Below are positions 8,694 through 17,534 of a stretch of DNA of 64,000 nucleotides, one piece after another. The stretch spans positions 1-64,000 of the forward strand of contig NZ_JAHHIR010000025.1 in the NCBI RefSeq assembly GCF_018678075.1, given 5' to 3'. A program made the position numbers and the translations under genes. The first letter of the stretch is position 1. Each line of letters starts with the position of its first letter. Under the pieces are notes generated by a model that worked only from the letters and a program-made list of their open reading frames with translations, did no database searches and was not told the origin of the DNA. Source of the DNA: Epibacterium ulvae. GTDB lineage: Bacteria > Pseudomonadota > Alphaproteobacteria > Rhodobacterales > Rhodobacteraceae.

Positions 8694-8721
8694 AAAAAAG
8701 CGCGCTCCGCGGAGCGCGCTT
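8694..8721 (-). terminator. Intrinsic terminator of the thiolase gene
   Basis: A perfect 24-bp palindrome at 8698-8721 (arms AAGCGCGCTCCG and its complement) is followed on the minus strand by a six-T run at 8699-8694. It lies 33 bases past the thiolase stop. Confidence 0.88.
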
Positions 8722-8754
8722 GGTGTTTGCATAGAATTTCAGCGCGACTTGCGG

Positions 8755-9927
8755 TTAGCTGCGTTCAATAGCGATCGCTGTGCCTTCACCGCCACCGATG
8801 CAGATCGCCGCGATTCCACGGTTCAGTCCGCGTTTTTCCAAAGCATTCAAAAGCGTGACAATTATACGTGCCCCAGAGGCGCCGATGGGATGCCCCAAAG
8901 CGCAGGCTCCTCCGTTTACATTGATCTTTTCACGGGCAATGCCCATCTCATGCATGAAGGCCATGGGCACCACGGCAAAGGCTTCGTTCACTTCCCACAG
9001 ATCCACATCGTCTACGGACCAGCCTATCTGTTTGAGCAGTTTTTGCGCGGCGGGAACCGGGGCGGTGGTAAACCATCCGGGGGCTTGTGCATGGCTGGCA
9101 TGGCCCATGATGCGCGCACGCACGGGTAGGTCACGGGCGTTGGCGGCCTCCTCGGACGCAAGCACCAAGGCCGCAGCCCCATCTGATATCGAAGAGGCAT
9201 TTGCCGCAGTCACGGTGCCCTCCTTGCGGAAGGCCGGGCGTAGGGTCGGGATCTTCTCTGGCCGGGCGTTTTGTGGCTGTTCGTCCGTGTCAAACACCGC
9301 CTCACCTTTGCGCGACGTGACGGTCAACGGTGAAACCTCGTCGACAAAAGCGCCTTCTGCCTGGGCCCGCAATGCGTTTGACAGGGATTGCAGCGCATAT
9401 TCATCCTGGGCCTCGCGGGTGAATTGGTATTTCTCGGCGCAATCCTCGGCAAAGGTCCCCATCAAGCGCCCCTTGTCATAGGCGTCTTCGAGCCCATCCA
9501 GAAACATGTGATCTTGGGTTTGTCCGTGCCCGATACGCGCACCGCCACGCATATTCGGCAAAAGATACGGCGCATTTGTCATACTCTCCATGCCGCCTGC
9601 GACCAATGTGTCCGCATGTCCCAGCGCGATCTGGTCAAAGGCCATCATGGTCGTCTTCATGCCGGAACCACACATCTTGTTCAACGTTGTCGCTGGGACC
9701 TCCTCTCCCAATCCACCGTTGAAAGCCGCTTGGCGCGCCGGCGCCTGGCCAAGGCCCGCAGACAACACACAGCCCATCAGCACTTCATCGACGCTTTCGA
9801 TCTTGGCGTCCTGCAATGCGCCATTGATCGCAACACCACCAAGTTCCTGAGCCGTCACATCCGTGAAAATGCCCTGAAATCCTCCCATAGGTGTGCGCCT
9901 GGCGCCGCATATATATACATATCCCAT
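8755..9927 (-). CDS. Acetyl-CoA C-acyltransferase (thiolase)
   Basis: 390 residues, the usual thiolase length. The acyl-accepting cysteine lies in TTLNKMCGSGMKT (about residue 86), the active-site histidine in GGACALGHPIGASGARI (about residue 345), and the second catalytic cysteine near the end in AAICIGGGEGTA. NEAFAVVPMAFM is the usual NEAFA block. The enzyme condenses or cleaves acetoacetyl-CoA or related 3-ketoacyl-CoAs in the cytoplasm. Whether it serves biosynthesis (polyhydroxybutyrate, ethylmalonyl-CoA) or degradation cannot be said, since no reductase, synthase or CoA transferase is adjacent. It appears monocistronic: a strong terminator follows, and the preceding gene diverges. Confidence 0.92.
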   Translation of the reverse strand: MGYVYICGARRTPMGGFQGIFTDVTAQELGGVAINGALQDAKIESVDEVLMGCVLSAGLGQAPARQAAFNGGLGEEVPATTLNKMCGSGMKTTMMAFDQIALGHADTLVAGGMESMTNAPYLLPNMRGGARIGHGQTQDHMFLDGLEDAYDKGRLMGTFAEDCAEKYQFTREAQDEYALQSLSNALRAQAEGAFVDEVSPLTVTSRKGEAVFDTDEQPQNARPEKIPTLRPAFRKEGTVTAANASSISDGAAALVLASEEAANARDLPVRARIMGHASHAQAPGWFTTAPVPAAQKLLKQIGWSVDDVDLWEVNEAFAVVPMAFMHEMGIAREKINVNGGACALGHPIGASGARIIVTLLNALEKRGLNRGIAAICIGGGEGTAIAIERS

Positions 9928-10019
9928 TCAAACTCCTCCAATTTTACATGAAACTCTTACCTGATCGAAAGGTTTAGCGGATAGATTATCTCCAAAGACT
10001 GCTTCTACCGGGAAACACT

Positions 10020-10364
10020 ATGACTCTGACCAGTACAATAATTGACGGCACTCAGGTAGTATCTGTCAATGCTGAGCGTATCGACGCCGCCATGGCGATT
10101 CAATTCAAAGAAGATATGCGCAGCCAGACTGACAACGGGCCAGACCGCGTGGTCCTTGATCTTTCCGAAGTGAAATTCATTGATTCCAGCGGGCTCGGCG
10201 CGATTGTTGCGGCGATGAAACAACTCGGCGGTGCGCGCAAGCTGGATTTGGCAGGATTAACACCTGTTGTGGATAAAGTCTTCAGACTGACTCGCATGGA
10301 TACAGTGTTCAATCTGTATGCCACGCTCGAAGAAGCCACAGGCGGCGTTGCAGCAGAAACATAA
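10020..10364 (+). CDS. STAS-domain anti-sigma factor antagonist
   Basis: 114 residues forming a single STAS domain. The core VVLDLSEVKFIDSSGLGAIVAAM has the DSSGLG signature whose serine is the one phosphorylated in SpoIIAA and RsbV proteins. There is no membrane segment or signal. It lies 36 bases before a HATPase-type anti-sigma kinase gene, so the two likely form a partner-switching pair in which the unphosphorylated STAS protein captures the kinase and frees its target. No sigma factor or PP2C phosphatase is nearby, so target and input are unknown. Confidence 0.88.
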   Translation: MTLTSTIIDGTQVVSVNAERIDAAMAIQFKEDMRSQTDNGPDRVVLDLSEVKFIDSSGLGAIVAAMKQLGGARKLDLAGLTPVVDKVFRLTRMDTVFNLYATLEEATGGVAAET

Positions 10365-10400
10365 GTTCGGCGTATAGTTTTGTCTCAAAGAGTATCATCA

Positions 10401-10838
10401 ATGGAAGAATCCTTTGCCTGCTCGTTCGCGGCAACTGAGTTGGAGGCACGCACTGGCATCAACTCGGTCGTGGACCAGCTGCGTGATCGTGGGATTCCAG
10501 AAACTCGCATCGGCGAGGTTCAAATAGCCTTGGCCGAAGCCGTCAATAACGTTGTGGAGCATGCTTACGCAGGCAATGCTCCCGGCGACGTCAACATTCG
10601 CTGCCAGCTGGAAGAAGAAAAGCTCTCGATCCTGATCCGGGATGCGGGCGCTCCGATTCCCAACGAGCAATTACCTGCCGGAGAAGCCCAGTCGTTGGAA
10701 GGTCCTATGGAAGATCTGCCCGAAGGTGGGTTTGGCTGGTTCTTGATCCGTGAGCTGACAAGCGACATCCAGTATGAACGCAGCGAAGGGGAAAACAACC
10801 TTCAGCTCAGCTTTGAAATCCAGATGAGATCGGCTTAA
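10401..10838 (+). CDS. RsbW-like anti-sigma factor, serine kinase-type ATP-binding protein
   Basis: 145 residues from the ATG at 10401, which follows AAAGAG by about 8 bases; a TTG at 10380 would add seven residues but has no ribosome site. The GHKL ATPase fold is clear: the N box with its Mg-binding Asn in ALAEAVNNVVEHAY, the G1 box in LIRDAGAPIP, and a G2-like GGFGWFLIRELTSDI. These are the features of RsbW and SpoIIAB kinases, which hold a sigma factor and phosphorylate the cognate STAS protein. The STAS gene is immediately upstream. No target sigma factor is encoded here. Confidence 0.86.
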   Translation: MEESFACSFAATELEARTGINSVVDQLRDRGIPETRIGEVQIALAEAVNNVVEHAYAGNAPGDVNIRCQLEEEKLSILIRDAGAPIPNEQLPAGEAQSLEGPMEDLPEGGFGWFLIRELTSDIQYERSEGENNLQLSFEIQMRSA

Positions 10839-10876
10839 CCACCCGGGATTTCGCACAAACACGCCTGTTGCCCTTC

Positions 10877-10965
10877 GTTTTGCAAATAGATTTGCGAAAC
10901 CGATTGGCACAAACCCAGACGTGAACATTTCCCATGTTCACTGACCTTGCGTCACTGTCGACAGT
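10877..10965. repeat. Three successive inverted repeats between the anti-sigma gene and ggt
   Basis: 10877-10900 is a 10-bp-arm hairpin (GTTTTGCAAA with TTTGCGAAAC, loop TAGA, one wobble pair). 10921-10941 pairs GTGAACAT with ATGTTCAC around five bases. 10954-10965 is the perfect palindrome ACTGTCGACAGT. None has a following T run, so they are poor classical terminators; some could be operators for the gene starting at 11015. Confidence 0.45.
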
Positions 10966-11014
10966 AGACCACGTTGGATTGTCATGTAGGCGAGCCAGAC
11001 AGGGAGACTGAGGC

Positions 11015-12592
11015 ATGCGCGATTTTCACCAACCACAACGATCGGCCGTTTGGGCGCAAAATGGCATCTGTGCCACGTCCCATCCGCTTGCCGCACAGGC
11101 CGCTGTCGACATTCTGAAACAGGGTGGCAATGCGATGGACGCGGCGATTGCCGGCGCGGTTCTCCTTGGTATTTGCGAACCTCAGATGACGGGCATCGGT
11201 GGTGATTGTTTTGTCCTTTATAATCGCGCGGGTGAGGATCAGATCCGCGCCTTAAACGGCTCTGGTCGTGCGCCGGTCGCTGCAAATGCCGCCGACCTAC
11301 GTGCGCAAGGCATGACGCAGGTGCCGGTTTACAGCGCTGAGGCCGTCACGGTCCCGGGGGCAATCGACGCGTTTTACCACCTCAACAGCACAGAAGGGCG
11401 CATGGACCTTGGCTCGGTTCTGGCGCCTGCCATCCACTATGCGGAAACTGGCGTACCGGTCGCTCCGCGTGTCGCCTTTGACTGGGCCAAAGACGCGGCC
11501 AAGCTGCAAGGCGCCGCCAGTCAGGCCTACCTGTTTGATGGCCACACTCCCAAGGTTGGACAGATCTTTCGCGCATCGGGTCAGGCCGAAGTCTTGCGTC
11601 GCATTGCCCGCGACGGGCGTGACGCATTTTACACGGGCGAAGTGGCCGATGACATGCTGGCCGCATTGAATGCTCTGGGCGGCGTCCACAGCGCCCATGA
11701 TTTTGCCGAAGCTAAGGCAACAGCCACAACTCCGGTGAGCGGCACCTACAATGACATGGATATCGTGGAGCATCCGCCCAATGGTCAGGGCGCGACGGCG
11801 ATTTTGTTGCTGAATATTCTCAAACACTTTGATTTGGCCGGAATGGATCCCTGGGGGGCGCAGCGCATTCATATTGAGGCCGAAGCAACGAAACTGGCCT
11901 ATGACGCCCGCAATCGATTTATCGCGGATCCCGATCATACCAGTCGCCTGGATCATATTCTGTCGCCCGAGACCGCGCGGCAATTGGCCGCTTTGATCGA
12001 CACGAAATCCGCCATCACCGCCCCTGCTCCGTTGAGCGAGGCGGTTCACAAAGACACGGTCTATATCACGGTGGTGGATCGCGACCGGATGGCAGTGTCG
12101 CTGATCTATTCGATTTACCACGGTTTTGGTTCTGGCATCGCGTCCGAGAAGTTCGGCATTCTGCTGCAGAACCGCGGCGCAGGGTTCAACCTGATCGCCG
12201 GTCATCCAAATGAGCTGGCTGGGGGTAAACGCCCGATGCATACGATCATCCCCGGCATGTTGTGCAAAAACGGCAAGGTTGCGATGCCGTTTGGGGTGAT
12301 GGGCGGTGCCTATCAGCCAACGGGGCACGCGCGCTTTGTGTCGAACCTGACGGATTTCGGGATGGACCCCCAGGCCGCGATGGAGGCCCCGCGCGCCTTT
12401 TCGGACGGGGGCGTGTTAAAAATCGAACGAGGATACAGCGTCGATGTTTTGCAGGAGCTCAGCGATCTTGGACACAGGGTTGAGGTGCCCGACACGCCAT
12501 TGGGCGGCTCGCAAGCGATCCGTATTCATCAAAGTGGCGTTTTAGAAGGGGCCAGCGATCCGCGTAAAGATGGCTGTGCAATCGGCTATTAA
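11015..12592 (+). CDS. ggt: Gamma-glutamyltransferase family Ntn-hydrolase
   Basis: 525 residues matching the GGT fold: NAMDAAIAGAVLLGICEPQMTG near the start, GQGATAILLLNILKHFDL in mid-protein, and the autoprocessing region KDTVYITVVDRD around residue 349, whose threonine would become the N-terminal nucleophile of the small subunit. PFGVMGGAYQPTGHA is the conserved C-terminal block. There is no signal peptide, unlike periplasmic GGTs, so this is probably a cytoplasmic member, a group that includes acylases and other gamma-glutamyl hydrolases; the substrate is unknown. An AGGGAGA ribosome site lies about 9 bases before the ATG. It stands alone and ends in a hairpin shared with the convergent hspQ. 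Confidence 0.85.
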   Translation: MRDFHQPQRSAVWAQNGICATSHPLAAQAAVDILKQGGNAMDAAIAGAVLLGICEPQMTGIGGDCFVLYNRAGEDQIRALNGSGRAPVAANAADLRAQGMTQVPVYSAEAVTVPGAIDAFYHLNSTEGRMDLGSVLAPAIHYAETGVPVAPRVAFDWAKDAAKLQGAASQAYLFDGHTPKVGQIFRASGQAEVLRRIARDGRDAFYTGEVADDMLAALNALGGVHSAHDFAEAKATATTPVSGTYNDMDIVEHPPNGQGATAILLLNILKHFDLAGMDPWGAQRIHIEAEATKLAYDARNRFIADPDHTSRLDHILSPETARQLAALIDTKSAITAPAPLSEAVHKDTVYITVVDRDRMAVSLIYSIYHGFGSGIASEKFGILLQNRGAGFNLIAGHPNELAGGKRPMHTIIPGMLCKNGKVAMPFGVMGGAYQPTGHARFVSNLTDFGMDPQAAMEAPRAFSDGGVLKIERGYSVDVLQELSDLGHRVEVPDTPLGGSQAIRIHQSGVLEGASDPRKDGCAIGY

Positions 12593-12603
12593 CTCGCGAA
12601 CAA

Positions 12604-12624
12604 AAGGGGGCCTTCTGCCCCCTT
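12604..12624. terminator. Shared hairpin between ggt and hspQ
   Basis: AAGGGGGC at 12604-12611 pairs with GCCCCCTT at 12617-12624 around CTTCT. On the minus strand the stem is followed by TTTTG, which suits hspQ; on the plus strand the trailing T content is low. It lies between two convergent stops. Confidence 0.7.
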
Positions 12625-12649
12625 GCTTGTCCCGGCCATCATAGGTGGT

Positions 12650-12976
12650 TCAGTTCATTTGATAATGCAGTGCATAGGCCGCGCCATCAAAGTTGCCAAA
12701 CATGTCTGGCACATCCGGATGTTCAATCGGGTCACCGGAATAGTCGGCAACCAAATTCTGCTCGGATACATAGGCGACGTAAAAGCTCTGATCGTTTTCA
12801 GCGAGCAGATGGTAGAAAGGTTGTTCTTTGGAGGGGCGGCTACCTTCCGGGATAGCCTGATACCATTCTTCAGTATTGGAAAACTGCGGATCTACATCAA
12901 AAACCACGCCCCGAAACGGGTGCTTGCGGTGTCGGACGACCTGACCCAGCTTATATTTTGCGTGTGTACTCAACAT
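12650..12976 (-). CDS. hspQ: Heat shock protein HspQ (YccV-like)
   Basis: 108 residues from the ATG at 12976, with AGAGAG just upstream; the longer open frame has no family match before this Met. AKYKLGQVVRHRKHPFRGVV and the later PFYHLLAEN, YVSEQNL segments are characteristic of HspQ/YccV, which binds hemimethylated DNA, affects DnaA levels and acts as an adaptor for Lon-type proteolysis in enterobacteria. The length agrees with the family. It is a monocistronic cytoplasmic protein. A CcrM methyltransferase is encoded at 51519-52622, but any link is speculative. Confidence 0.9.
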   Translation of the reverse strand: MLSTHAKYKLGQVVRHRKHPFRGVVFDVDPQFSNTEEWYQAIPEGSRPSKEQPFYHLLAENDQSFYVAYVSEQNLVADYSGDPIEHPDVPDMFGNFDGAAYALHYQMN

Positions 12977-13185
12977 TGCTCTCTGCCTTTTGTACATCCG
13001 TTCTATCTTAAAAATTAAGATTTTGTCCAACTTTTGCCACATTGAATCGGGGAAACAGTTTGTGACGCGCTGCAATACAGTGCGGCGCAGGGCGCGTGTT
13101 CACAGCTCTGCCACCACTTTGTGAAAGTGGTTTCTATTGCCCGCAGATCCTGTAAAATAAGGGCAAAACAACGAAAGACAGGCAA

Positions 13186-13770
13186 ATGAGCAGACTGATA
13201 TGCGCCATATTTTTGGTGTTGCTTGTGGCGTCCTGTGGCGGCGGAAACACGCCGCCGCGCAATTTGGACAACGCGTGCAGCATCATATCGCAGAAACCGG
13301 ACTATCTGAGAGCATTCAAAGCCACCGAACGCAAATGGGGTGTGCCTGTTCACGTTCAGATGGCAACTATCCACCAGGAAAGCAAATTTCGAGCCAAGGC
13401 ACGCACGCCGCATCAGTATATTCTGGGCGTGATCCCGGCGGGTCGGCAATCCAGTGCCTATGGTTACAGCCAAGCTTTGGACGGCACCTGGGATGATTAC
13501 CGCGATGCCACCGGACGCCGTTTCGCGCGCCGTGATCGCATTCAGGACGCCACCGATTTCATGGGCTGGTACATGAATCAAACGCAGAAAAAGAACGGGA
13601 TCTCGCTCTGGGATGCGCGCAATCAGTATCTAGCTTACCACGAAGGGCACACCGGTTACGCGCGTGGGTCTTATCGCAGCAAAGCCTGGCTGGTACGGGT
13701 TGCCGGTAACGTAGAGGCACGATCACGCGACTACCAAGCGCAGCTGGCCGCCTGCCGACGCTTTCGGTAA
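13186..13770 (+). CDS. Lytic transglycosylase-like lipoprotein
   Basis: 194 residues beginning with a lipoprotein signal peptide whose lipobox is LVASC (Cys at about residue 17). The mature part has an SLT-like fold: VPVHVQMATIHQESKFRAKA carries the catalytic Glu in the HQES motif, and AYGYSQALDGTWDDYR corresponds to the second conserved block. Such proteins cleave peptidoglycan between MurNAc and GlcNAc from the outer-membrane side. It is short compared with MltC/Slt enzymes. It stands alone and ends at a strong bidirectional terminator. Confidence 0.83.
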   Translation: MSRLICAIFLVLLVASCGGGNTPPRNLDNACSIISQKPDYLRAFKATERKWGVPVHVQMATIHQESKFRAKARTPHQYILGVIPAGRQSSAYGYSQALDGTWDDYRDATGRRFARRDRIQDATDFMGWYMNQTQKKNGISLWDARNQYLAYHEGHTGYARGSYRSKAWLVRVAGNVEARSRDYQAQLAACRRFR

Positions 13771-13783
13771 CGACATCGCAACA

Positions 13784-13817
13784 AAAAAGCCCGCCGAATG
13801 CATCAGGCGGGCTTTTT
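13784..13817. terminator. Bidirectional terminator
   Basis: AAAAAGCCCGCC at 13784-13795 pairs with GGCGGGCTTTTT at 13806-13817, giving a 12-bp stem with T runs on both strands. It lies between the convergent transglycosylase and lolA genes. Confidence 0.93.
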
Positions 13818-13835
13818 AGATCAGCAGGTTTGGGC

Positions 13836-14423
13836 TTAACGATCGGAGCCGCGTTCAACGTTAAAAAGCTTCGAGCTCAGCTTTACTCCGGTTTCCAACG
13901 CACCAAGCACGACAGTGGTCTGCCCGCCCGCATCATCATTGATCACCCATTTGCGCAGCTGCACCGGCTCGCCCGTAAACATCAGATCGATGCTGCCATA
14001 TTCGGGATGTTCCGGGTCCTGGGCACGTACAACCGTCGCGGTGCCATCGAAACTATGTCCAACAACCATATTGGCCCGGCTCAAATCCACGGTTCGCGCA
14101 AGGATCACCGACAAGGGCGTGCGGCGCAGCGGATAGGTCTCGGGCGGTTGGTTCGACTTTGGGTCCTGGATCATCACCGCGCCCGCGCTGGCGACCACAA
14201 TCGGGGCATCCGGGCCTGAGTATTCAAACCGCATCCGGCCAGGGCGATGCAGATACAGCTTGCCGGTCGACAGGCTGCCGTCGTCGTTGACCTGGGTGAA
14301 ACTGGCCGCAGCCGTTTTCAACGTGTTCAGATAGCCCGAAATATCATCCAGGCTGAGCTTCTCTGCTGCCCAAGCCGCGGGGCTGCAGGCAACAAATGCG
14401 AGTGCGAGTGCAATGTGTTTCAT
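13836..14423 (-). CDS. lolA: Outer-membrane lipoprotein carrier protein LolA
   Basis: 195 residues with a Sec signal peptide (cleavage expected after SPAAWA, about residue 19). The mature protein has the LolA signature of alternating strands: ASFTQVNDDGSLSTGKLYLH, then PGRMRFEY and QDPKSNQ. LolA ferries lipoproteins across the periplasm from LolCDE to the outer membrane. The gene follows ftsK with a 45-base gap on the same strand, an order often seen in alphaproteobacteria. A hairpin at 14442-14462 lies in that gap. Confidence 0.92.
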   Translation of the reverse strand: MKHIALALAFVACSPAAWAAEKLSLDDISGYLNTLKTAAASFTQVNDDGSLSTGKLYLHRPGRMRFEYSGPDAPIVVASAGAVMIQDPKSNQPPETYPLRRTPLSVILARTVDLSRANMVVGHSFDGTATVVRAQDPEHPEYGSIDLMFTGEPVQLRKWVINDDAGGQTTVVLGALETGVKLSSKLFNVERGSDR

Positions 14424-14441
14424 GTCATCTAAGATATGCCT

Positions 14442-14462
14442 CCCCTTTGAAATTCAAAGGGG
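14442..14462 (-). repeat. Hairpin between ftsK and lolA
   Basis: CCCCTTTG at 14442-14449 pairs with CAAAGGGG at 14455-14462 around AAATT, 7 bases after the ftsK stop on the minus strand. There is no T run, so it may be a weak or Rho-assisted stop, or an element of the lolA leader. Confidence 0.45.
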
Positions 14463-14468
14463 GTCGGC

Positions 14469-17417
14469 TCATTCCTGCTCAGGCACCAAGATATCGCGTT
14501 TGCCCACATGGTTTGCGGGCGTGACCAGTCCGTTGTCTTCCATTTGCTCCACCAGACGCGCGGCTTTGTTGTAGCCGATCGCCAGTTTGCGTTGGATGTA
14601 AGAGGTCGAGCATTTGCGATCCTTGATCACAATGGCCACCGCTTGATCATAAAGCGCGTCTTCGCCGCCGGTGTTTCCACCGGTATTGAGGCCAAGGACC
14701 GCGTCGATATTGTCGGCCTTCTCGTCATCCGGGCCTTCGACAACGCCTCCCACGTAATCGGGCGGGCCGAATTGTTTGAGGTGGTTTACGACCTCTTCGA
14801 CTTCCTCATCAGACACGAACGGACCGTGGCACCGGGTGATTTTCGACCCACCCGCCATATAAAGCATATCGCCCATGCCCAGCAGCTGTTCCGCCCCCAT
14901 TTCACCAAGAATGGTGCGGCTGTCGATTTTCGACGTCACCTGGAAGGAAATCCGGGTGGGGAAGTTCGCTTTGATCGTACCGGTGATCACGTCCACGGAC
15001 GGACGTTGGGTGGCCATCACAAGGTGAATACCCGAGGCCCGCGCCATCTGCGCCAGTCGCTGGATACAGGCCTCGATCTCTTTGCCGGCAACCATCATTA
15101 GGTCGGCCATCTCATCCACGATGACAACGATATAGGGCAATTTCTTGGGCTCGAATTCGTCGGTTTCAAACACCGGCTCGCCCGTGTCGTCGTCAAATCC
15201 GGTCTGCACCGTGCGGCTGAACATCTCCCCTTTGGAGAGCGCATCCTGAACGCGTCCGTTATAGCCTGAGATATTGCGCACGCCCATTTTGGACATTTTG
15301 CGGTAGCGATCTTCCATCTCGCCAACCACCCATTTCAGGGCAACAACCGCCTTTTTCGGGTCGGTCACAACTGGCGACAACAAATGCGGGATCCCGTCAT
15401 AGACGCTGAGTTCCAGCATCTTGGGGTCGATCATGATCAGGCGGCATTCGTCCGGCGTCAGCTTGTACAGCAGCGACAGGATCATGGTGTTGATCGCAAC
15501 TGATTTACCGGACCCCGTGGTCCCCGCAATCAACAGGTGCGGCATCTTGGCGAGGTTGGCGACCACAGCATCACCACCGATGTCCTTGCCCAACGCCAGC
15601 GGCAGCGATTGATTGCCATCGCCGTAATCCCGGCTCGACAGAATCTCGCGGAAACTCACCATTTCGCGGTGTTCGTTGGGCAGTTCGATACCAATCACAG
15701 AGCGTCCCGGAACGGTCGACACACGTGCGGACAGGGCCGACATGGAGCGGGCAATGTCGTCTGCAAGCCCGATCACCCGGCTGGCCTTGAGACCCGGTGC
15801 AGGTTCTAGCTCATACATGGTGACCACGGGGCCGGGGCGGACCGAGACGATCTCCCCTTTGACGCCATAGTCATCCAGAACTGATTCCAGCATGCGCGCG
15901 TTTTCTTCCAACGCTTCATCGCTAAGGACATGACGTTCTATCGTGGTCGGATTGGCCAACAGGTTCAGTGGCGGCAATTCGAAATCACTGTTGGAGCTGT
16001 CAAAGGCAAGACGCGGCTGCGCCTCTGCCTTGGCACGAACGGATGGTTCCGGTGCCTTGCGTGCGGGCTTTTCCACGACAACCTTGCGTGGGGGTTCTGC
16101 ACGCGGCAGCTCGACAATCTCAGCCGTGTGTTGAGGCGGTGTCTCTTCTGCGGGCGCCGGTTCGGGTGCCGCAAAATAGGGATCATCCTCGGACACAAAA
16201 GCCTGTTCCGCATCAAAAGTCGCAGGATCAACGTCGAATTCCGGGACCTCAGGTGCAGACGGAATGGGATGCGCCGTGGTGCTTTGTGCGGTCAACGGCG
16301 GCTCGACCCGGTTTTCGGCAGCATTTGCCGGTGCCACGATCAAAGGCTCCGGCCGTTTGCCCCGCCCTTTGGTCAGGGGGAGGTTTGGATCGTCCTCGGG
16401 TTTGACATTTGCGGCGCGGCGAATTTGCACCGCTTTTGCGATCTTGGCCGAGATCCGTTCGTCACCCGGCATGTCATCGAGCTCGTCATCCAAGTGGAAA
16501 TTGGTTTCGTGTTCGACCAGTTCCGGCTCTGGCATCTCAACCTGCGGCTCGGCGCGGCGCATCAGGCTGGGCACACGGGAGAATAGCCCACCTTTGGTCG
16601 CGGGTTCCTCTTCTAGCACCGCTGGGGCGTCATCCACATAGGGTTCATCATCCAAAACAGCATCCGCAGCCGCGTATTCTGCCGATTGCATTTCGGCATC
16701 TCGGGCGGCGTTCTGTGCCTTGCGGCGCGCGCCATAGGCCATCGCGGCCTGCACGCTAGAGGATGCACCACGGCCCAGCAAGGTTGCCAGCGCACCATAG
16801 CTCATGATGATACCGATCACCAAGAACCGGCCAAGGCGGCCAAGCTCGCCGCGGGTAAAGCCAAGGGTGAAGGCCGAAAACGCCGCCAGGAACAGCGCCA
16901 GGGTCAAAGACAGGAGTTTCACGCCAAGCACCGGCGTGATCGGCAGCAACAGCAGCATCATCGCCAGGAAGAAGTCACCCAACAGACCACCCAGGCCACT
17001 GTTGTGGTTCTCGCTCCAGATCGGGCCGGGCGGCAGGGTTGAGACATAGACCGCCAGCACAATTGGCATCAGCAATGAAATCAACATCCAGGGGATCGCA
17101 CGTTCTTCACCCCGGTGCAGGACAAAACGCAGGCCCCAAACCATTGGCGTCACGGCGATAGCCCAAGACCCAAAACCAAGACCAAGGTAGAGAATATGCG
17201 CAATCGATGCGCCCAGATCGCCAAGCAGGTTCTGTGCCGGCGCATCTGTGGACACATACCAGTTGGGATCATCCGGCGTATAAGAACCAATCATCGCCGC
17301 TACTGCCAGGCCAAAGCCCACCAACAACAAGCCAAACAGCTCCTTGCCCCGTTTTTCGACCGCCGCCTGCATCTCGCTATCTAACAGCGGGTCCCGGCTT
17401 CTGGTTTGAAATGCCAT
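14469..17417 (-). CDS. ftsK: DNA translocase FtsK
   Basis: 982 residues with all three FtsK parts. Several transmembrane helices lie in the first about 220 residues. An acidic, proline- and alanine-rich linker runs to about residue 470. The motor follows with Walker A in [19 protein letters not shown], Walker B in [19 protein letters not shown], and the [19 protein letters not shown] block. The C-terminal gamma winged helix ([18 protein letters not shown]) reads KOPS sites. The protein coordinates chromosome dimer resolution with division at the septum. It follows the aminotransferase gene, from which a terminator at 17493-17528 separates it, and precedes lolA. Confidence 0.96.
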   Translation of the reverse strand: MAFQTRSRDPLLDSEMQAAVEKRGKELFGLLLVGFGLAVAAMIGSYTPDDPNWYVSTDAPAQNLLGDLGASIAHILYLGLGFGSWAIAVTPMVWGLRFVLHRGEERAIPWMLISLLMPIVLAVYVSTLPPGPIWSENHNSGLGGLLGDFFLAMMLLLLPITPVLGVKLLSLTLALFLAAFSAFTLGFTRGELGRLGRFLVIGIIMSYGALATLLGRGASSSVQAAMAYGARRKAQNAARDAEMQSAEYAAADAVLDDEPYVDDAPAVLEEEPATKGGLFSRVPSLMRRAEPQVEMPEPELVEHETNFHLDDELDDMPGDERISAKIAKAVQIRRAANVKPEDDPNLPLTKGRGKRPEPLIVAPANAAENRVEPPLTAQSTTAHPIPSAPEVPEFDVDPATFDAEQAFVSEDDPYFAAPEPAPAEETPPQHTAEIVELPRAEPPRKVVVEKPARKAPEPSVRAKAEAQPRLAFDSSNSDFELPPLNLLANPTTIERHVLSDEALEENARMLESVLDDYGVKGEIVSVRPGPVVTMYELEPAPGLKASRVIGLADDIARSMSALSARVSTVPGRSVIGIELPNEHREMVSFREILSSRDYGDGNQSLPLALGKDIGGDAVVANLAKMPHLLIAGTTGSGKSVAINTMILSLLYKLTPDECRLIMIDPKMLELSVYDGIPHLLSPVVTDPKKAVVALKWVVGEMEDRYRKMSKMGVRNISGYNGRVQDALSKGEMFSRTVQTGFDDDTGEPVFETDEFEPKKLPYIVVIVDEMADLMMVAGKEIEACIQRLAQMARASGIHLVMATQRPSVDVITGTIKANFPTRISFQVTSKIDSRTILGEMGAEQLLGMGDMLYMAGGSKITRCHGPFVSDEEVEEVVNHLKQFGPPDYVGGVVEGPDDEKADNIDAVLGLNTGGNTGGEDALYDQAVAIVIKDRKCSTSYIQRKLAIGYNKAARLVEQMEDNGLVTPANHVGKRDILVPEQE

Positions 17418-17492
17418 GCCTACCTCGGTTCCTCATTCACTGGCTCTCCTGCTGTATCGCAGGTTTTTGCAAGCCTTTGTCAATTTTTCCAA

Positions 17493-17528
17493 ACCCCCGC
17501 CCGCTTGTGCCTGATAGCAGACGGGGGT
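17493..17528 (-). terminator. Terminator of the aminotransferase gene
   Basis: ACCCCCGCCCGC at 17493-17504 pairs with 17517-17528 through 12 pairs, two of them G-U on the minus-strand RNA, around a 12-base loop. TTTGG and further T-rich sequence follow. It starts 7 bases after the stop at 17535. Confidence 0.72.
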
Positions 17529-17534
17529 CGTAAC

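Noticed and set aside
12977-13075. N-terminal extension of the hspQ frame
   Set aside because: The HspQ family starts near MLSTHAKYKLGQ, and the extension is unrelated non-coding sequence.
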